Notes: generated from the letters alone by a model not told the origin. DNA of 33,980 nt from Rhizophagus sp. LPA8_4_AMF (GCA_021464525.1 JADRCO010000427.1:1-33980), one strand, 5' to 3'. Counted from the first letter of the stretch, positions 9,391 to 20,467 are shown. Numbers and translations are program-made.

Positions 9391-10308
9391 AAGAAGAATC
9401 TGCGTTAACGAAGTTGAACAGCGTAATGCATTCGAACCACGTGAATTATAAATGAATGAAATAAGGATAGAGAATATAAGGAAAAGAATTTTGAGAAAGC
9501 GCTCAAAGAAGACAATGAAAACAAACTAATCAAAGATTGTGAGCTAATTGAGGAAATTATTTTATTCATCGTGTGAATTATAATTTAGATTTAATTATAT
9601 TTTAAATGATAATTTAATAGAAATTGTCGGCCGTACAACAAAAAATGTCGGATTTGAACGTGTTACCGATCTTCAATATGTTAGTAAGACAGGTCGAAAT
9701 AAAGATACAACCGAACGTTATTCAAAAGAACAAGAGAGATTATTAAGAGTGGTATATTTGCCTAATTAACACTTGAAGATTTCTTTTTCGTGTATCATCT
9801 AAGTTCATATACACGGTAACATTATCTAGGAATTGGATACTATCCAACAGGAATTTGAACGCTTGCGCACTCAACTTGAAATGCTTTGTAATGAATTATA
9901 AATAAAAAGAATAAAATCATTGAATATGAAGATGAAATAAAGCATTTATTTGGTAAGTATAATAAATATTAATTATAGGAAGATATTTGTGTAGTAGCAA
10001 TTAACAAAAGTTATTATTGGTTGGCTGGAATTAGGATAAACAACGAATCAAGTTGTATGAAAAATTATCATCTAGTGAAAGTGTTAGTACTAAGGCCGTC
10101 AGAAATTTACAAATGGTAATATTAACGTGAATACGTTATGATATAGAAGTCTAAATTTTATGAATAAGGTTATTTACATTTTTTTTCAATTTTTTTTAGG
10201 AAGACTTTAAATGTGTAAAACAACTTTGGAAAGCGGATTCATTGAAACAGTTTGTAAAAAGTCAATGGCAGATGTGCATCCTTCTAATTTCTTTATTCTT
10301 AAATAAAT
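9391..10308 (+). pseudogene. Degraded multi-exon gene for a coiled-coil protein
   Basis: Coding fragments can be read between intron-like gaps: KDREYKEKNFEKALKED, NLIEIVGRTTKNVGFER with TDLQYVSKTGRNKDTTER, then after a GT-AG gap ELDTIQQEFERLRTQLEML, EYEDEIKHLF, DKQRIKLYEKLSSSESVS, and finally EDFKCVKQLWKADSLKQF with a stop near 10308. Stops and frame changes interrupt the fragments (for example after CNEL near 9900, and several near 9410-9470), so no continuous model works. The second part has heptad-like Leu/Ile spacing. I do not recognise the family. The donor at 9751 (GTATAT) and the acceptors at 9829 and 10199 are plausible, which argues for a once-spliced gene. Confidence 0.45.
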
Positions 10309-11429
10309 AATTTTTTTTTGATTCTTACTATCCTTAAAAATCAATTGTTCAAGCGAAAAATTATTATAGATATATTAAAAATATTACTCCAATTTAGCAC
10401 TAATTCTCGCAGGTAAATCATAATAGTAAAATTTTTAAAATCAATTTTTTCTAGAAAAACCTAACATACGGTATTCTTTATATTATACTATGTTTTAGTG
10501 CTTGTTTTATTACAAATGTGAAAATATACCGTCATTTCTAGTAGCTATTAGGTCTTTATTATGAAAATTATTAAACGAAATAAGAAGCCATTTTCCATTG
10601 GAGAGCTTTGCATAAAACTTTCGCAGCTTTCTAAATATGAGGACCTTTTTAGTCACAATATCTTGTGTATCGATCATATTTATATTATTAGATGAGATGC
10701 TAATAATTGAGTTTCGAGTTCCGACGCGACTAATCTTGGGATTTAATGGTATAAATTGGCATAAGTCATGTGTTTATATTATTCATAATGGGTAAATTTT
10801 ATCAAAAAAAAAAAAATCATTTCGATCGGATAGTTGTTTAACATCTATTGAATTACCTTCTGTGATTTATAAATGATATCTATCGCTAGCATTTAAGGCT
10901 TACCAGAATGAGAGTCATAACTAATGCTTTTTATATTAAAGTTGGCTTTAATATAATAATTCATATTGGTTCTAGAGAATTCGATTGGTTCTATGTATTA
11001 CTATATAATAGATAAATATATTATAATAAAAATTTCTAAGCCATTAGCGAAATGTTTTTATTTACCTGGACTTTAAAAATAAATATAATTAAAAATTCAA
11101 AATAAAATATAAAATTAATATATTAGGAAATTGATAATATATTATTCATTATAAATGTAATATTTACTTTATACTGTATGTATTATACTATGATATTAAA
11201 TTTTGTCAAACATGAAAATTATTTTTGCTAGTAATAGACCTTGATTCTTGAATTAAGAGATATTGTAATTCTTAAATTTCTTGCTCTAATTCTATAAAAA
11301 GTTAATAATCATTTGTATTTGTAGGTTCTTTTATTAATTTCTCAATTTTTTCAAGTATTCTTTAAAATTCTTAGTATGATATTCCCTATTACTAATTGAA
11401 AAGTTCCATTAAGGCAATCAGCTTCTCAT
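10309..11429. other. Gene-poor AT-rich region
   Basis: A 44-residue plus-strand frame at 10561-10695 (starts MKIIKRNKKPFSIGELC) is the only notable open frame and cannot be assigned. No repeats or RNA genes were recognised. Confidence 0.4.
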
Positions 11430-11830
11430 AATTGATGGATGATAAATAAATTAAGAATCCAATTAGCACATCCATCAGCTTTACAAATTTTATAAAATTT
11501 ATTCAATTCCATAATATAAGTACCATAAAAGCATTCTAATTTTTCTCGTGTTCTCTTTTGAAATTAGCTTAAAGTCTGGAACTTTTTTATATACAAAAAT
11601 ATCATCTATAATATTGTTGGTAATCGATATTTATTTGCAAATAAATTAAAATGAGGTGAGTGAAATGGTCTTTAAGGAATACTTCATAATAATTTGACAG
11701 GCCTTTAATAATATTAGGCAAATGTAAATTAACAATTAGGGTATAATGAAAAAATATTTTCAATTGAAGTGAGTTTCTCATCGATAATTTCAAAAATAGG
11801 GGTGATGAATCTTTGATTTCTGTAATAATT
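11430..11830 (-). pseudogene. Decayed copy of an unrecognised gene (minus-strand partner of 15311-16170)
   Basis: Read on the minus strand, segments match the plus-strand relic at 15311-16170 in order: a Gln-Leu-Lys-Ile-Phe-Phe-His motif, a 'PNI..' turn, a DDIFVY block followed by PDFKL, and a KEPTNTN end matching KGPANTK. Frames shift several times. A further open stretch reads EKLECFYGTYIMEL then NKFYKICKADGCANWILNLF. The family is not recognised. The 63-residue open frame at 11602-11793 is only a piece of this relic. Confidence 0.5.
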
Positions 11831-12041
11831 TCATTTGAAGTGGGTTCGCGAAAAATTCAGAAAAGGATGAAAGAAAATTTGTATGTGCGAGAAATATGTA
11901 TCTTCAACTTGGTGAATAATGTCTCCATTTTCTTTAAAAGTATGTTTCGTAGAAAAGTATTTAAATGAAAGAAGTTTGAATTAAAGAAATTTAATGAAAT
12001 ATTATTGACTTTAAAAAATTTTAAGGAAGCTTTGATTATTG

Positions 12042-12188
12042 TTGTAGACCAAACTTGATCATGTCCCAAATCGTCCCATCGGCCTAAATTATTGGCCCAT
12101 TCTAATAATGCCTTAAGACTGTACCAGCGATGATCTCCTAATTTGGGCCGATGGCACGATTTGGGACATGGTTTGATTTGGTCTACAA
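12042..12188. mobile_element. MITE-like inverted-repeat element, 147 bp
   Basis: The ends form inverted repeats of about 50 bp with few mismatches: TTGTAGACCAAA..TGATCATGTCCCAAATCGT at the left, and a right arm that reads inward TTGTAGACCAAA..CATGTCCCAAATCGTGCC. The element is almost all arm, with a short loop that contains aatgccttaag. If TA is the target site, the core is GACC..GGTC. The 111-residue minus-strand frame over it (11857-12192) is a by-product and not a gene. Confidence 0.75.
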
Positions 12189-12354
12189 GCACTTCACCTA
12201 ATATATATATTTTTACTTTTTTAGATATTAAGCCATAATTTAAAAATTATATATTTACATAAATTGCAATATAAATCAATTATTAATAAATATATCTTTA
12301 TTGGATAATCCTAGAATATTCGCGTAAAATATATTAACAATATATTAAACTCAA

Positions 12355-12453
12355 ACTAATTGATGCTCTTAAAATTTTAGGAAAATGGAGGGATCGACCT
12401 GCACTTTCCATACTTTTTACGATCATAAAAAATTGTTTAAAATACCAGTAGTA
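12355..12453 (+). pseudogene. C-terminal relic of an F-box gene
   Basis: The frame reads ALKILGKWRDRPALSILF and stops at TAG 12451-12453. It matches the C-terminal EEFLEEWRGRPALSIL segment of the intact F-box gene just downstream. Upstream parts are gone. The minus-strand frame at 12334-12516 is its shadow. Confidence 0.65.
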
Positions 12454-12840
12454 ACCAAAGAAATTAAATTTGAACTTAAAAATAAAATACATCTTCAATA
12501 ACGTCAAAATTTTCAAAATTTTGGAATTTAAATGTATTTTATTAGAAATAAACTACACAAGTAAATAATAAAATACATATTACATGAGAATTGCGTAATG
12601 TTTGTGAAACATTATTTGATCATCATTATGGTCTTACAGAACAATTTAATTTGTCCGGAGTTTGATTCCGCATTTATTAAATCCGGTTCCTTTATTTTAT
12701 TCTTTTTATTTTTTTATTTTTTTTATTTTTTTTTTAAAAAAAAAAATTGTTTCAACACTGTAAAATCATATTTAAATTTACCTTATTAGGAAATATTTCA
12801 TTTATAAACAATTTATTTTAGAATGTTGTTCATATAAAGA
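12454..12840. other. Upstream flank of the F-box gene
   Basis: It contains a T10/A11 palindrome at 12726-12746 and no gene. The 63-residue frame at 12598-12789 is a T-run artefact. Confidence 0.4.
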
Positions 12841-14325
12841 ATGTCAAAACTCAATAAAGATATTCTTTTCTTAATATTTGAAGAAATATATGATGATTCG
12901 AAATCCCTCTTTTCATGTCTAATGGTTAATAGACTTTGGTGTGAAACTGTGATTCCGATTTTATGGAGGGATCCTTGGTGCTATGATATTAATTATAGTA
13001 ATAAAAATTATTTATTTATAATCATTGCTTCTTATTTATGTGATGATATTAAAGAATTATTAATGAGACAAGGAATCCAAGTACCATCATTTTCAAACCA
13101 ATCACTTTTATTTGATTATTTATCTTTCTGTAGAAGTATTAATATAAATACTATGAATATAATATCTTCTATTGGGTCTTCTTTAGCTTATAATCAATTT
13201 ATTTTGCAACAAGAATTTTATGGTCTCTTTATTAAGAAATTTCCAGAATTAAAGTATTTGAACATGAAATCTATTAAACATCAAATATTTTATTTTTCAG
13301 AAGCTAGGCTTCGTTTAAATTCACTTTGCGAATTAATATGCGACACATCAATTGATTCTTCATATTTTTATGGATTGGCGTGGTTATGTCAAGATATTCA
13401 AAGGCTCATTATTGTTAATGTAGATCCAAATGATTATCATGGGGTTGCTAAATTAATTGGAGTTCAGAAAAATTTAAAATATTTTGAATGGAGAGATGAT
13501 CATTATATATATGCTCCTGGACCAGATCGAGATTCTTACAAAGAGATTCTTCTTGCATTAGAAAAAAATGCAAATATTATCACTCATCTAAATATTTACT
13601 TTATATTTATTAGTCGCACATCACCAAAGGTATTCCCAAAATTTCATAATCTAAAATCATTGATAACTGGGTTTGGATTTTCTTTTAGTAAAGAACAATT
13701 AAAAATGTGTGTTTATCGTGAACTTGAGATCTTTAAGATAGATTATTATGATTTAAAAGCAGCTTCTATCATAATTGAAAATAGTGGAGGACGTCTAAAG
13801 AAAATTTTTTTAGGATCATCTTATGAACTTGATGATTATATAGATGATTTTAATGATGATTCCCTCATTTTTATTCGTAGTGTTTATGAAAATTGTCTTT
13901 CAATTGAATATTTATCTCTTGTATTTCCACCATCAGAGCAACATTTTGGTGAATTTGAAAAATTACTAAAAATTTGTCAAAATTTGAAGTCATTATTATT
14001 AGTTATATATATGAATGAAGTAGATGCTGAAGAAGAACTACTTTTAGAAAATGGAGAAGAATTATTAAAAATATTAATTAGTTCAGCACCGACTAATTTA
14101 AGAGAAATTAGATTTCTTTATGATGTTAAATTTTCTTTAGAATCTTTGGAGGAATTTTTAGAAGAATGGAGAGGCAGACCTGCACTTTCCATACTTACAT
14201 GTAGACCTATTTATAAAGAAGAAAATTATGTAAAATTGATTAATAGATATAAAGATAATGGAATTATTAAAGATTTTATATGTGATTCTTTTGATAATGT
14301 AGTAAATGTGAACTTTAAGATGTAA
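12841..14325 (+). CDS. F-box protein with leucine-rich C-terminal region
   Basis: A single-exon gene of 494 residues. Residues about 2-45 are an F-box (SKLNKDILFLIFEEI, then LFSCLMVNRLWCETVIPILW RDPW), the part that binds Skp1 in SCF ubiquitin ligases. The rest contains irregular leucine-rich units such as FPELKYLNM, HNLKSLITGF, CLSIEYLSLVF and CQNLKSLLL, which usually form the substrate-binding solenoid, followed by a WRGRPALSIL segment and a terminal helix. No signal peptide is seen. The overall plan is that of the very large F-box family of glomeromycotan fungi, whose targets are mostly unknown. Relics of similar genes lie on both sides (12355-12453 and 14710-14800), which points to local duplication and decay. 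The start ATG directly precedes the F-box and fits the family. Confidence 0.9.
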   Translation: MSKLNKDILFLIFEEIYDDSKSLFSCLMVNRLWCETVIPILWRDPWCYDINYSNKNYLFIIIASYLCDDIKELLMRQGIQVPSFSNQSLLFDYLSFCRSININTMNIISSIGSSLAYNQFILQQEFYGLFIKKFPELKYLNMKSIKHQIFYFSEARLRLNSLCELICDTSIDSSYFYGLAWLCQDIQRLIIVNVDPNDYHGVAKLIGVQKNLKYFEWRDDHYIYAPGPDRDSYKEILLALEKNANIITHLNIYFIFISRTSPKVFPKFHNLKSLITGFGFSFSKEQLKMCVYRELEIFKIDYYDLKAASIIIENSGGRLKKIFLGSSYELDDYIDDFNDDSLIFIRSVYENCLSIEYLSLVFPPSEQHFGEFEKLLKICQNLKSLLLVIYMNEVDAEEELLLENGEELLKILISSAPTNLREIRFLYDVKFSLESLEEFLEEWRGRPALSILTCRPIYKEENYVKLINRYKDNGIIKDFICDSFDNVVNVNFKM

Positions 14326-14709
14326 GATGTATATATTATGTATTACATTAGTTTCAATGCTAGGCATTTTTAAATTAATTGTCAACTATATATTTATCAT
14401 CGAAAACATAAACATTTAATAGTTAGTGGTTTATTTGGTGTATTCTTATTTAAGTATTTAATAAAGAGAAATGATTATAAGTTTATATCGTCAAAAATTT
14501 TTTATTTAATAAGCATTATAAGCATTACACTCGTGATAGTCTTGTGGTTTATCATGTAAGTGAACCATCTCACTTAATCTTATTATCCATTTGTCTAGCT
14601 TATTAATAGTAATAACTAATGACATATTATTAACATGAGGAAGATGATTAAAAATTTGGAAATAAATTCTCATCAAAGATGGAATAATATTGGATTGAAT
14701 TCGTTTTTA
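14326..14709 (-). pseudogene. Possible coding relic downstream of the F-box gene
   Basis: On the minus strand a frame free of stops runs from about 14699 to a TAA near 14500. From its first ATG it reads MRIYFQIFNHLPHVNNMSL, then ITINKLDKWIIRLSEMVHL, then HDKPQDYHECNAYNAY. Composition and wording look protein-like, but there is no recognised domain and no support for exons. The part from 14326 to about 14500 is the 3' flank of the F-box gene. It may be a fragment of a transposon or an unrelated short gene. Confidence 0.25.
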
Positions 14710-14800
14710 CAACAATTAAAATATTAAATATTTTATTTTCCGGAATCTTTCGAATCACTTTGTGAATTAAAATGTATTTCAGTCTGTTTTATTTCTTTTG
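14710..14800 (+). pseudogene. Internal relic of an F-box gene
   Basis: The fragment IFYFPESFESLCELKC matches IFYFSEARLRLNSLCELIC at about residues 149-167 of the intact F-box protein (nucleotides about 13285-13340). The flanking parts have decayed beyond recognition. Confidence 0.6.
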
Positions 14801-15310
14801 ATCAGAACACATCTGTCAATATATAAAGAACTCGTCATCGCCAAATACAAAAACAAAAATTAATCATAGAATTGTTAAACTAGTTAAAGGTTCAACAAAA
14901 AAAAACTATAGGCATAACCCATAAACAATAATGTGTTTACTTATAATACTGTGCATTTTATTTAGTATCCTAATATATTTTTATTTTCACTTTATATTGT
15001 TCTTCATTGTACGTATTTGTCATCATCATTTAAAGATAAACAGCAAATAAACAATCTTTATTTACACATACTATCATAACGTGAAGTATTATTAATGCTG
15101 TAATCCAAATTAATCCTTATTCGCCAAGAACGTGAGAAACTATTGTATAATACAGTATCATTTAATCATCATGAGAAAATAAGATTTGGTTAGAATTAGA
15201 TTTTCATAAATTTACTTTAATTTTCTTTAATTACGACTTAACACCTTGATCAAAAAAAAAACTTTCCTATAGATAGTTACATAAGCATAGTGTTCATTAT
15301 TATATAGAAG
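14801..15310. other. AT-rich spacer
   Basis: No supported gene, RNA or inverted repeat was seen. Confidence 0.4.
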
Positions 15311-16170
15311 ATGGAGATATTATTCTGTAAGTTGAAAATACAACATTTTCTTGTACATAGAATTTTCTTTCATTTGCTTCCGAGTTCTTCAGGAGTTTTT
15401 TGCTTGTACGACAATTCTCCAAATGAAACTATTAATAATTATAAAAGATTCATCAAAAGATGGTTCGATATCTATACTGATGAGAACCCCACTTCAGTTG
15501 AAGATATTCTTTCATTCATTTACCCTAATACAGTGTTGAATGTTAATTACATTTGTCTGATAAATTCATTATTAAAATGCTGTTAAATTATTGTGAAATA
15601 TTAATATTCCTCAGAGAACATTTCACTGAGAAAATTCTTTTCTTTATTATACTTGCAGAAAAATGTCTATTACCAACAATTTTTAAGGAATCTTCTAAGC
15701 TCTTTATAGATGATATTTTTGTATATGAAAATGAACCAGACTTTAAGTTAATAGAACACAAAAAATATTAGTATATTCTCATCATATTTACACTCTATAC
15801 TTTTAGGCAAACTTCTTTTAAACCCATAAGAAAGCCGAAAAACTACCTAAGCATTGGAATGGTAAAGATCTAATGCCTATTGTTAAACTTCTCATAGGAT
15901 GACATTACATTTTTGGGAGAGGGGACAATTATATGATGATGCAAATGCTTTTACATAATCAGTCCTTGTATGGGAGTTACTTAAATTTTATGTATGCTGA
16001 TACAGTATCTTTCCTATTTCAAAGCAATCATTAATATATTGAATTCCACTTTTTCCAGTATATAATTTAATTATTAATGATAAATAATCTGTAATACACA
16101 AAAATTTTAAATTTGAGAAATTAATAAAAGGACCAGCAAATACAAAGATTATTAGTATCTTTTTATAGAA
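15311..16170 (+). pseudogene. Decayed gene, partner of the 11430-11830 copy
   Basis: Two open frames (15311-15586 and 15553-15771) overlap in different phases and together cover one ancestral product: NYKRFIKRWFDIYTDENP, TSVEDILSFIYPNTVLN, then FLREHFTEKILFFIILAE, IFKESSKLFIDDIFVYENEP, DFKLIEH. Further downstream, near 15830-15960, another interrupted frame reads HKKAEKLPKHWNGKDLMP then IVKLLIG with a stop before HYIFGRGDN. The same blocks recur on the minus strand at 11430-11830. Frame changes and stops show that it is not functional as it stands. The family is not identified. The reading FDIYTDENPTSVEDIL loosely recalls a BTB segment, but this is too weak to name. Confidence 0.5.
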
Positions 16171-17157
16171 TTAGAATAGAAATTGAAATTTGTAATATTT
16201 TATAATTCACTTATTCTTATCCTATATTACTAAAAGTACTAATAAGAATACTTCTTCATGTTTCGCCAAATTTATTATCAGTCTTAATAAAAATATGTTG
16301 TAGTATTAAATATAATTTAGATTTTGAATGATAATTAAAAGATATCAGTGAATAATAAAAAAGTAACCAGTGTCACTCATGATTACCTTCATAATAATTT
16401 TTGAAAATTGCAAGTGATTAGCTGAGTTTATAAATGACCGTTTACTTATTTTCCGGCCTCATATAGATAGCCGGGAAATTACTAATATTAGTTTATAATA
16501 GTTAAGTTTAAATAGTTAATATTAAAAGAGTGACACGCTCCAGGTCTTTACTCTCACAAGTGAAAAGTGGGAACACTGACAATGAAGGATCGTCTGATTC
16601 ACCAAGTCCGTAAAGCTGACACATCTTCGGGAATGACCATTCTGAAAAAGCTTCCCAAGAGGTACACTCGATTGCAAATCATGGAGATGTGTAGGGGGTA
16701 TTAGAAGCAGTAGCAAAGGATAATTAATCTGGATAGTTAAAAGGAACTTAATAGGTTAGAGCTCAAGATAATTCCTTCCTTCCTTTAAATCCACTGTTAT
16801 TTTAATATTATATTTGACAATAGCCAAGTGTTAATATCATTAAAAAATAATAAAGTTTGATGGTTTATAGTGCAAATATTTTTACGAATTATATTATTAT
16901 CATGAAATAAGAGTGATTACATAATAAGCAAATAAGTGGTCTTTGGTAAACATATTTAAGAAACTAAACGTTAACATAATTATAATATATAATGTAGGGT
17001 TCCGGTGATTGCTAGTTCATAAGACGACCTAGATATTAATAATACAAATATTTTAATATTTTTATGAATTGTATCATTATGAAATAGAACGGAGTTTTGA
17101 AAACGCTCTGGATCATTCCATTCATATGGGTACTCACTTTTTTTTGTAAAAACTAAA
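16171..17157. other. Spacer with a GC-richer island
   Basis: Between about 16515 and 16710 the composition is clearly richer in G and C. A 40-residue plus-strand frame, 16582-16704, reads MKDRLIHQVRKADTSSG, MTILKKLPKRYTRLQIMEMC, RGY. It has no recognised domain; it may be a transposon fragment. Two similar AT-rich segments (about 16866-16910 and 17040-17090) share a tttttacgaattatattattat-type core. The rest is empty. Confidence 0.35.
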
Positions 17158-17780
17158 TTATAATAGCGATTCGATTCCGATATATCGTGCAAAACGTCTG
17201 CATTTTTCCTCAATAGATCCATTGACATGCAGTCCATAAAAATTCAAGAGCTGATCTAGTTCTTGAACTTTTGTATAATAAATGATTCAGCAAAATGATT
17301 TTAATAATTTTGAAAGTTGATAATATACAAACCTGTCATTCCACGAAGAGCATCGATTGATTGCGAGTAATTGTTTGGAGTATTACCATTTAAATCAGTA
17401 ACTACCTCCAAATTTACATGTGGATCAGATACACACGAATTAAGTACTCTAGAAAGGTTTCGTGTATCCCTAAATATAAAATACAATTATCTCTTTATTT
17501 CTTATTCATGAATATAAACAAAAAAAAAACATACAAGTTTTGTAAGACTGTTTGAATATTAGCTAATTGTTGTGCTAATTGTTGCCCAAGGTTTACGTTA
17601 AAGTTTGGTAAATTGGGTACTAGGGATACTTCATGTGAAATTGTTTGAAAAGCATTTGAGATCGCACCAAAGGCTTGTGCGATGTTATTGAAATCAGGTG
17701 TCTGTTGTGCCTACAAATTAATATTGTAGTAATGCTCAGTTTCTTTCTCGAAGTCTACAAGCGTATAATTTATTTACCAT
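17158..17780 (-). CDS. Hypothetical protein with Mug135/SAP-like C-terminal motif (four exons)
   Basis: Exons 17780-17778, 17710-17535, 17469-17333 and 17267-17158 join in frame to 141 residues. Exon 1 contributes only the start ATG, followed at once by the donor GTAAAT. The N-terminal half is Gln/Asn/Leu-rich and helical (IAQAFGAISNAFQTI, QQLAQQLANIQTVLQNL). The C-terminus reads SIDALRGMTVQELDQLLNFY, GLHVNGSIEEKCRRFARYIG. The pattern 'T..ELD.LL..YGL...G...EK...FA.YIG' resembles the C-terminal domain of fungal Mug135-like proteins, and more loosely a SAP motif. Mug135 is named for meiotic induction in fission yeast; its biochemical role is not known to me. Open frames at 17301-17486 and 16980-17237 are fragments or shadows of these exons. 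The gene model is strong because three phase-matched introns restore one frame; the family call is tentative. Confidence 0.7.
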
Positions 17781-18180
17781 AATCCTTAATGATAATATTT
17801 CCTTAACAACAATATTCTACGTAGGAAAACTAGAAGAAAAAAATATTTTGCGGTGAGAAAGCAATTTACTAAACGGATCAAATGAAGTCATCACAAACAA
17901 ATGAGACTATTTGATTATTGTATTAATAGTATCACTTGTGCTATTTAATTTATACTATTTATAATTGTTAATCACAATAACGAATTTTTTTTTAAGGCCT
18001 GAAATACTTTTTTCAATAATTAAATAGTTTGTACAACTTCTCCCTAATCAGTCACAATATATCATTATACTGTTATTATTCTATTCGTGCCCCCTTTTTT
18101 TACTGCACATCCTAAAAATCACAATATCGATGTCATGAAAGATAAGTCCCGTGCAAAATTGAAATTATTTATCGTATAAC
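17781..18180. other. Upstream flank of the Mug135-like gene
   Basis: AT-rich, with no gene. A CTTCTAG acceptor-like site near 17832 could mark a 5' UTR exon ahead of the start codon. Confidence 0.35.
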
Positions 18181-18436
18181 ATAATCTTCTCTAATTATTT
18201 ATCAATTAGTAATTTCATACTAAAAGAGCAATTAAAAATCAATAATCTTTATGATATAGTATTTGAATGCATACCGTACGATCAGTTTGATTATATTAAA
18301 GAAGTAAGAAAAGATTTCGCTACAGCGGTATGGAAGAATGGTTCATTAGAATATAATAGTCAATCAAAGAAATATGAAAAGGAAATTAAACGAAAAAGTT
18401 GCTTTAAAGTATTTATATAACTTAAAAGACAACTAA
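18181..18436 (+). pseudogene. Orphan kinase N-lobe relic
   Basis: The frame FSNYLSISNFILKEQLKINN, LYDIVFECIPYDQFDYIKEV, RKDFATAVWKNGSLEYN is a clear relative of the N-lobe cassettes at 21463-24944 (for example FIQTMQLKINKYNDTIFEWIPY and TAIWKDG). A one-base shift near 18400 is needed to reach VALKYLYNLKDN and the stop at 18434-18436. It has no C-lobe and no zinc-ribbon part. It lies on the opposite strand from the kinase gene, about 2 kb away. Confidence 0.75.
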
Positions 18437-20467
18437 CATAAATATTTAATATGGTTATGTAAAATAATATTTGTATTACATTTCTTTTTTATTTCTTTAT
18501 ACGAAGTCACGAATCAAAAAATTGTCTGGTTATATAATTAAATTATAATTTTTTTAATTTTAAATAATTTTTTCTTTAAGCAATATTTCAAATAACATCC
18601 AATTGTGTACCATATTTAGTACTTTGACAATAATTTATCATAAAAAAAAAAAGAAAGAAATGTAAAAACTTTTATGTTTCTCAAAACGACTCTTCATTAT
18701 AAGAAAATCATGCGGTCGTCAAATGTTCAACTGACCAATCCATCCAGATGCAAGTAGAGTGAATTCTCAAATATAAAATTCTGCATAATTTATCGGAGTT
18801 GGTTAAACTCTAACATTGACACTAGTAGGTCACATATGTACAGCTATATAAAGTTGATACATCATGTTATATACATTTTTATGCGTTATATACGTCTTAT
18901 ATAAGCACTGTCAATCACTTTTGTAAGATAACGTCCAGCAGTAACTTTATTTAACATCAAATTGGTTTTTGTTTATAGAATTTAATTTTTTTTATTTATT
19001 TAAAGCTAAAAGAGCCATACAAATTTTAATGTCAAAATGTAAATATATAGCCGTTTTTCGATGGTTAAAAAAATTTATGATGAGGAGAATAAATAATGAG
19101 TTATGAACATTTGTTTTTCAGAATGTTTTATGTATACAGTATCCTTCAACAAAAGTCGTGCCAAAAAACACACAGACAATTATGAAAACTGTTTTATAAT
19201 TAATTGTGTGACATAAAAAAAAACAAAATTATGCTATTAAATACAAAAATTAACTTCATTAAATGAGAAACAAAAGGACACACATAACATTTAAATATTC
19301 ACAAATCAATGAAATCATGGTTCGGCCTGCATCATTTAAATATTATTTTTTTAATTGTTAATATTGTTATTATTGTCATTATTGTTATTGTAGTTGTGAG
19401 CGAAACCAAAAATCCGAAGTCGACATGTTTCGTCCTTCAAGAAGTAAATTCCAAAATTTTCCGAAAGGTCAATATTGAGCGAAATTTCCAAAACTCTCCT
19501 ATATTGACGAAATTTATCGAAACCTCTTTGCTCATGTGAAATAATAAATATAAACTGTTAGCTTTAAAAATGAAAAAATTCTTTATCATAAGGTTATTTG
19601 TAGGAAATTTCTGAATTTTGCAATTTAGACGGTTTTATTAAATTGCATAAAGTATTAAAAAAAAATAGATTTTAATATAATGTCAAGCATGATATAAGTA
19701 TTAAAAGAAAGAAAGAAGATATTCACCAGGTGCATTGAATATTCAATTGGGATTCAGCATAGAGAATATAATGTGAAGTCAGAGTAATTATAGATTTATA
19801 GTATACATTATTATTCAAAAACATAACATATTTTTAAAATAAATTATTATAATAATTTTAAAAATAAGATTAAGGATTATTGCTTTTTCTTGATACTGTA
19901 AAATGTTAGTAAATTTATGCATATACATTGTTTATTTGACAGAGATCAATTCCTTTTGCAACAACCAAGCTTAATAGACAGGCCCATTTCACAACTGAAA
20001 TTGTTAAGCTCATCTTTTTAACTTGTTAATAAACTCATGTTATCTGGGCATTTTTTGTCCAGAACTTTAAAAAAAAATCCGGGTATCCAGTTAGATTTGT
20101 AGCAATTGAATATTAATAATCTTTTTTATACCAATAAAATTCAATTACAAAGCAACTTTTATTAAGTAAATGTTTACATATTATATAATGAGTGTTAAAC
20201 AAAATTAATTAAATAGTAACTATATTTGATGATAAAAAATATTTAATAAGATAATAAATTTTCTTTCCAAACCTGAAAAATAGAATTCTTTTTCATTTTT
20301 TTGATTTACAAACCATACTGTGAATATACGTCAGAAACTAAAATCAATAATTCCTATTATTTTTGAAGATACATTTCATTGATTCACTATTTTACTTTAA
20401 ACTATTATTCCCCAAAGATAAGCTATCACAAACTACTACGTGAAGTAAAACAAGAAATGAGACAAAC
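18437..20467. other. Gene-poor spacer
   Basis: AT-rich. A 76-residue frame at 19309-19539 is dominated by Ile/Val from TTATTG repeats and is not called. Around 20042-20090 a short inverted pair (tctgg/ccaga) may be a transposon end. No complete element was found. Confidence 0.4.

Noticed and set aside
11857-12192. 111-residue minus-strand frame with WYSLKALLEWANN
   Set aside because: It spans the inverted-repeat element at 12042-12188 and its flank; the apparent protein comes from the repeat arms.
14158-14385. 75-residue minus-strand frame
   Set aside because: Shadow of the C-terminal part of the F-box gene.
19309-19539. 76-residue plus-strand frame
   Set aside because: Its Ile/Val run comes from TTATTG-type simple repeats and the rest has no feature.
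20042-20090. Short inverted pair tctgg/ccaga near a ccgggtatccag phrase, suspected transposon end
   Set aside because: No second end was found, and five-base arms are too short to support an element.
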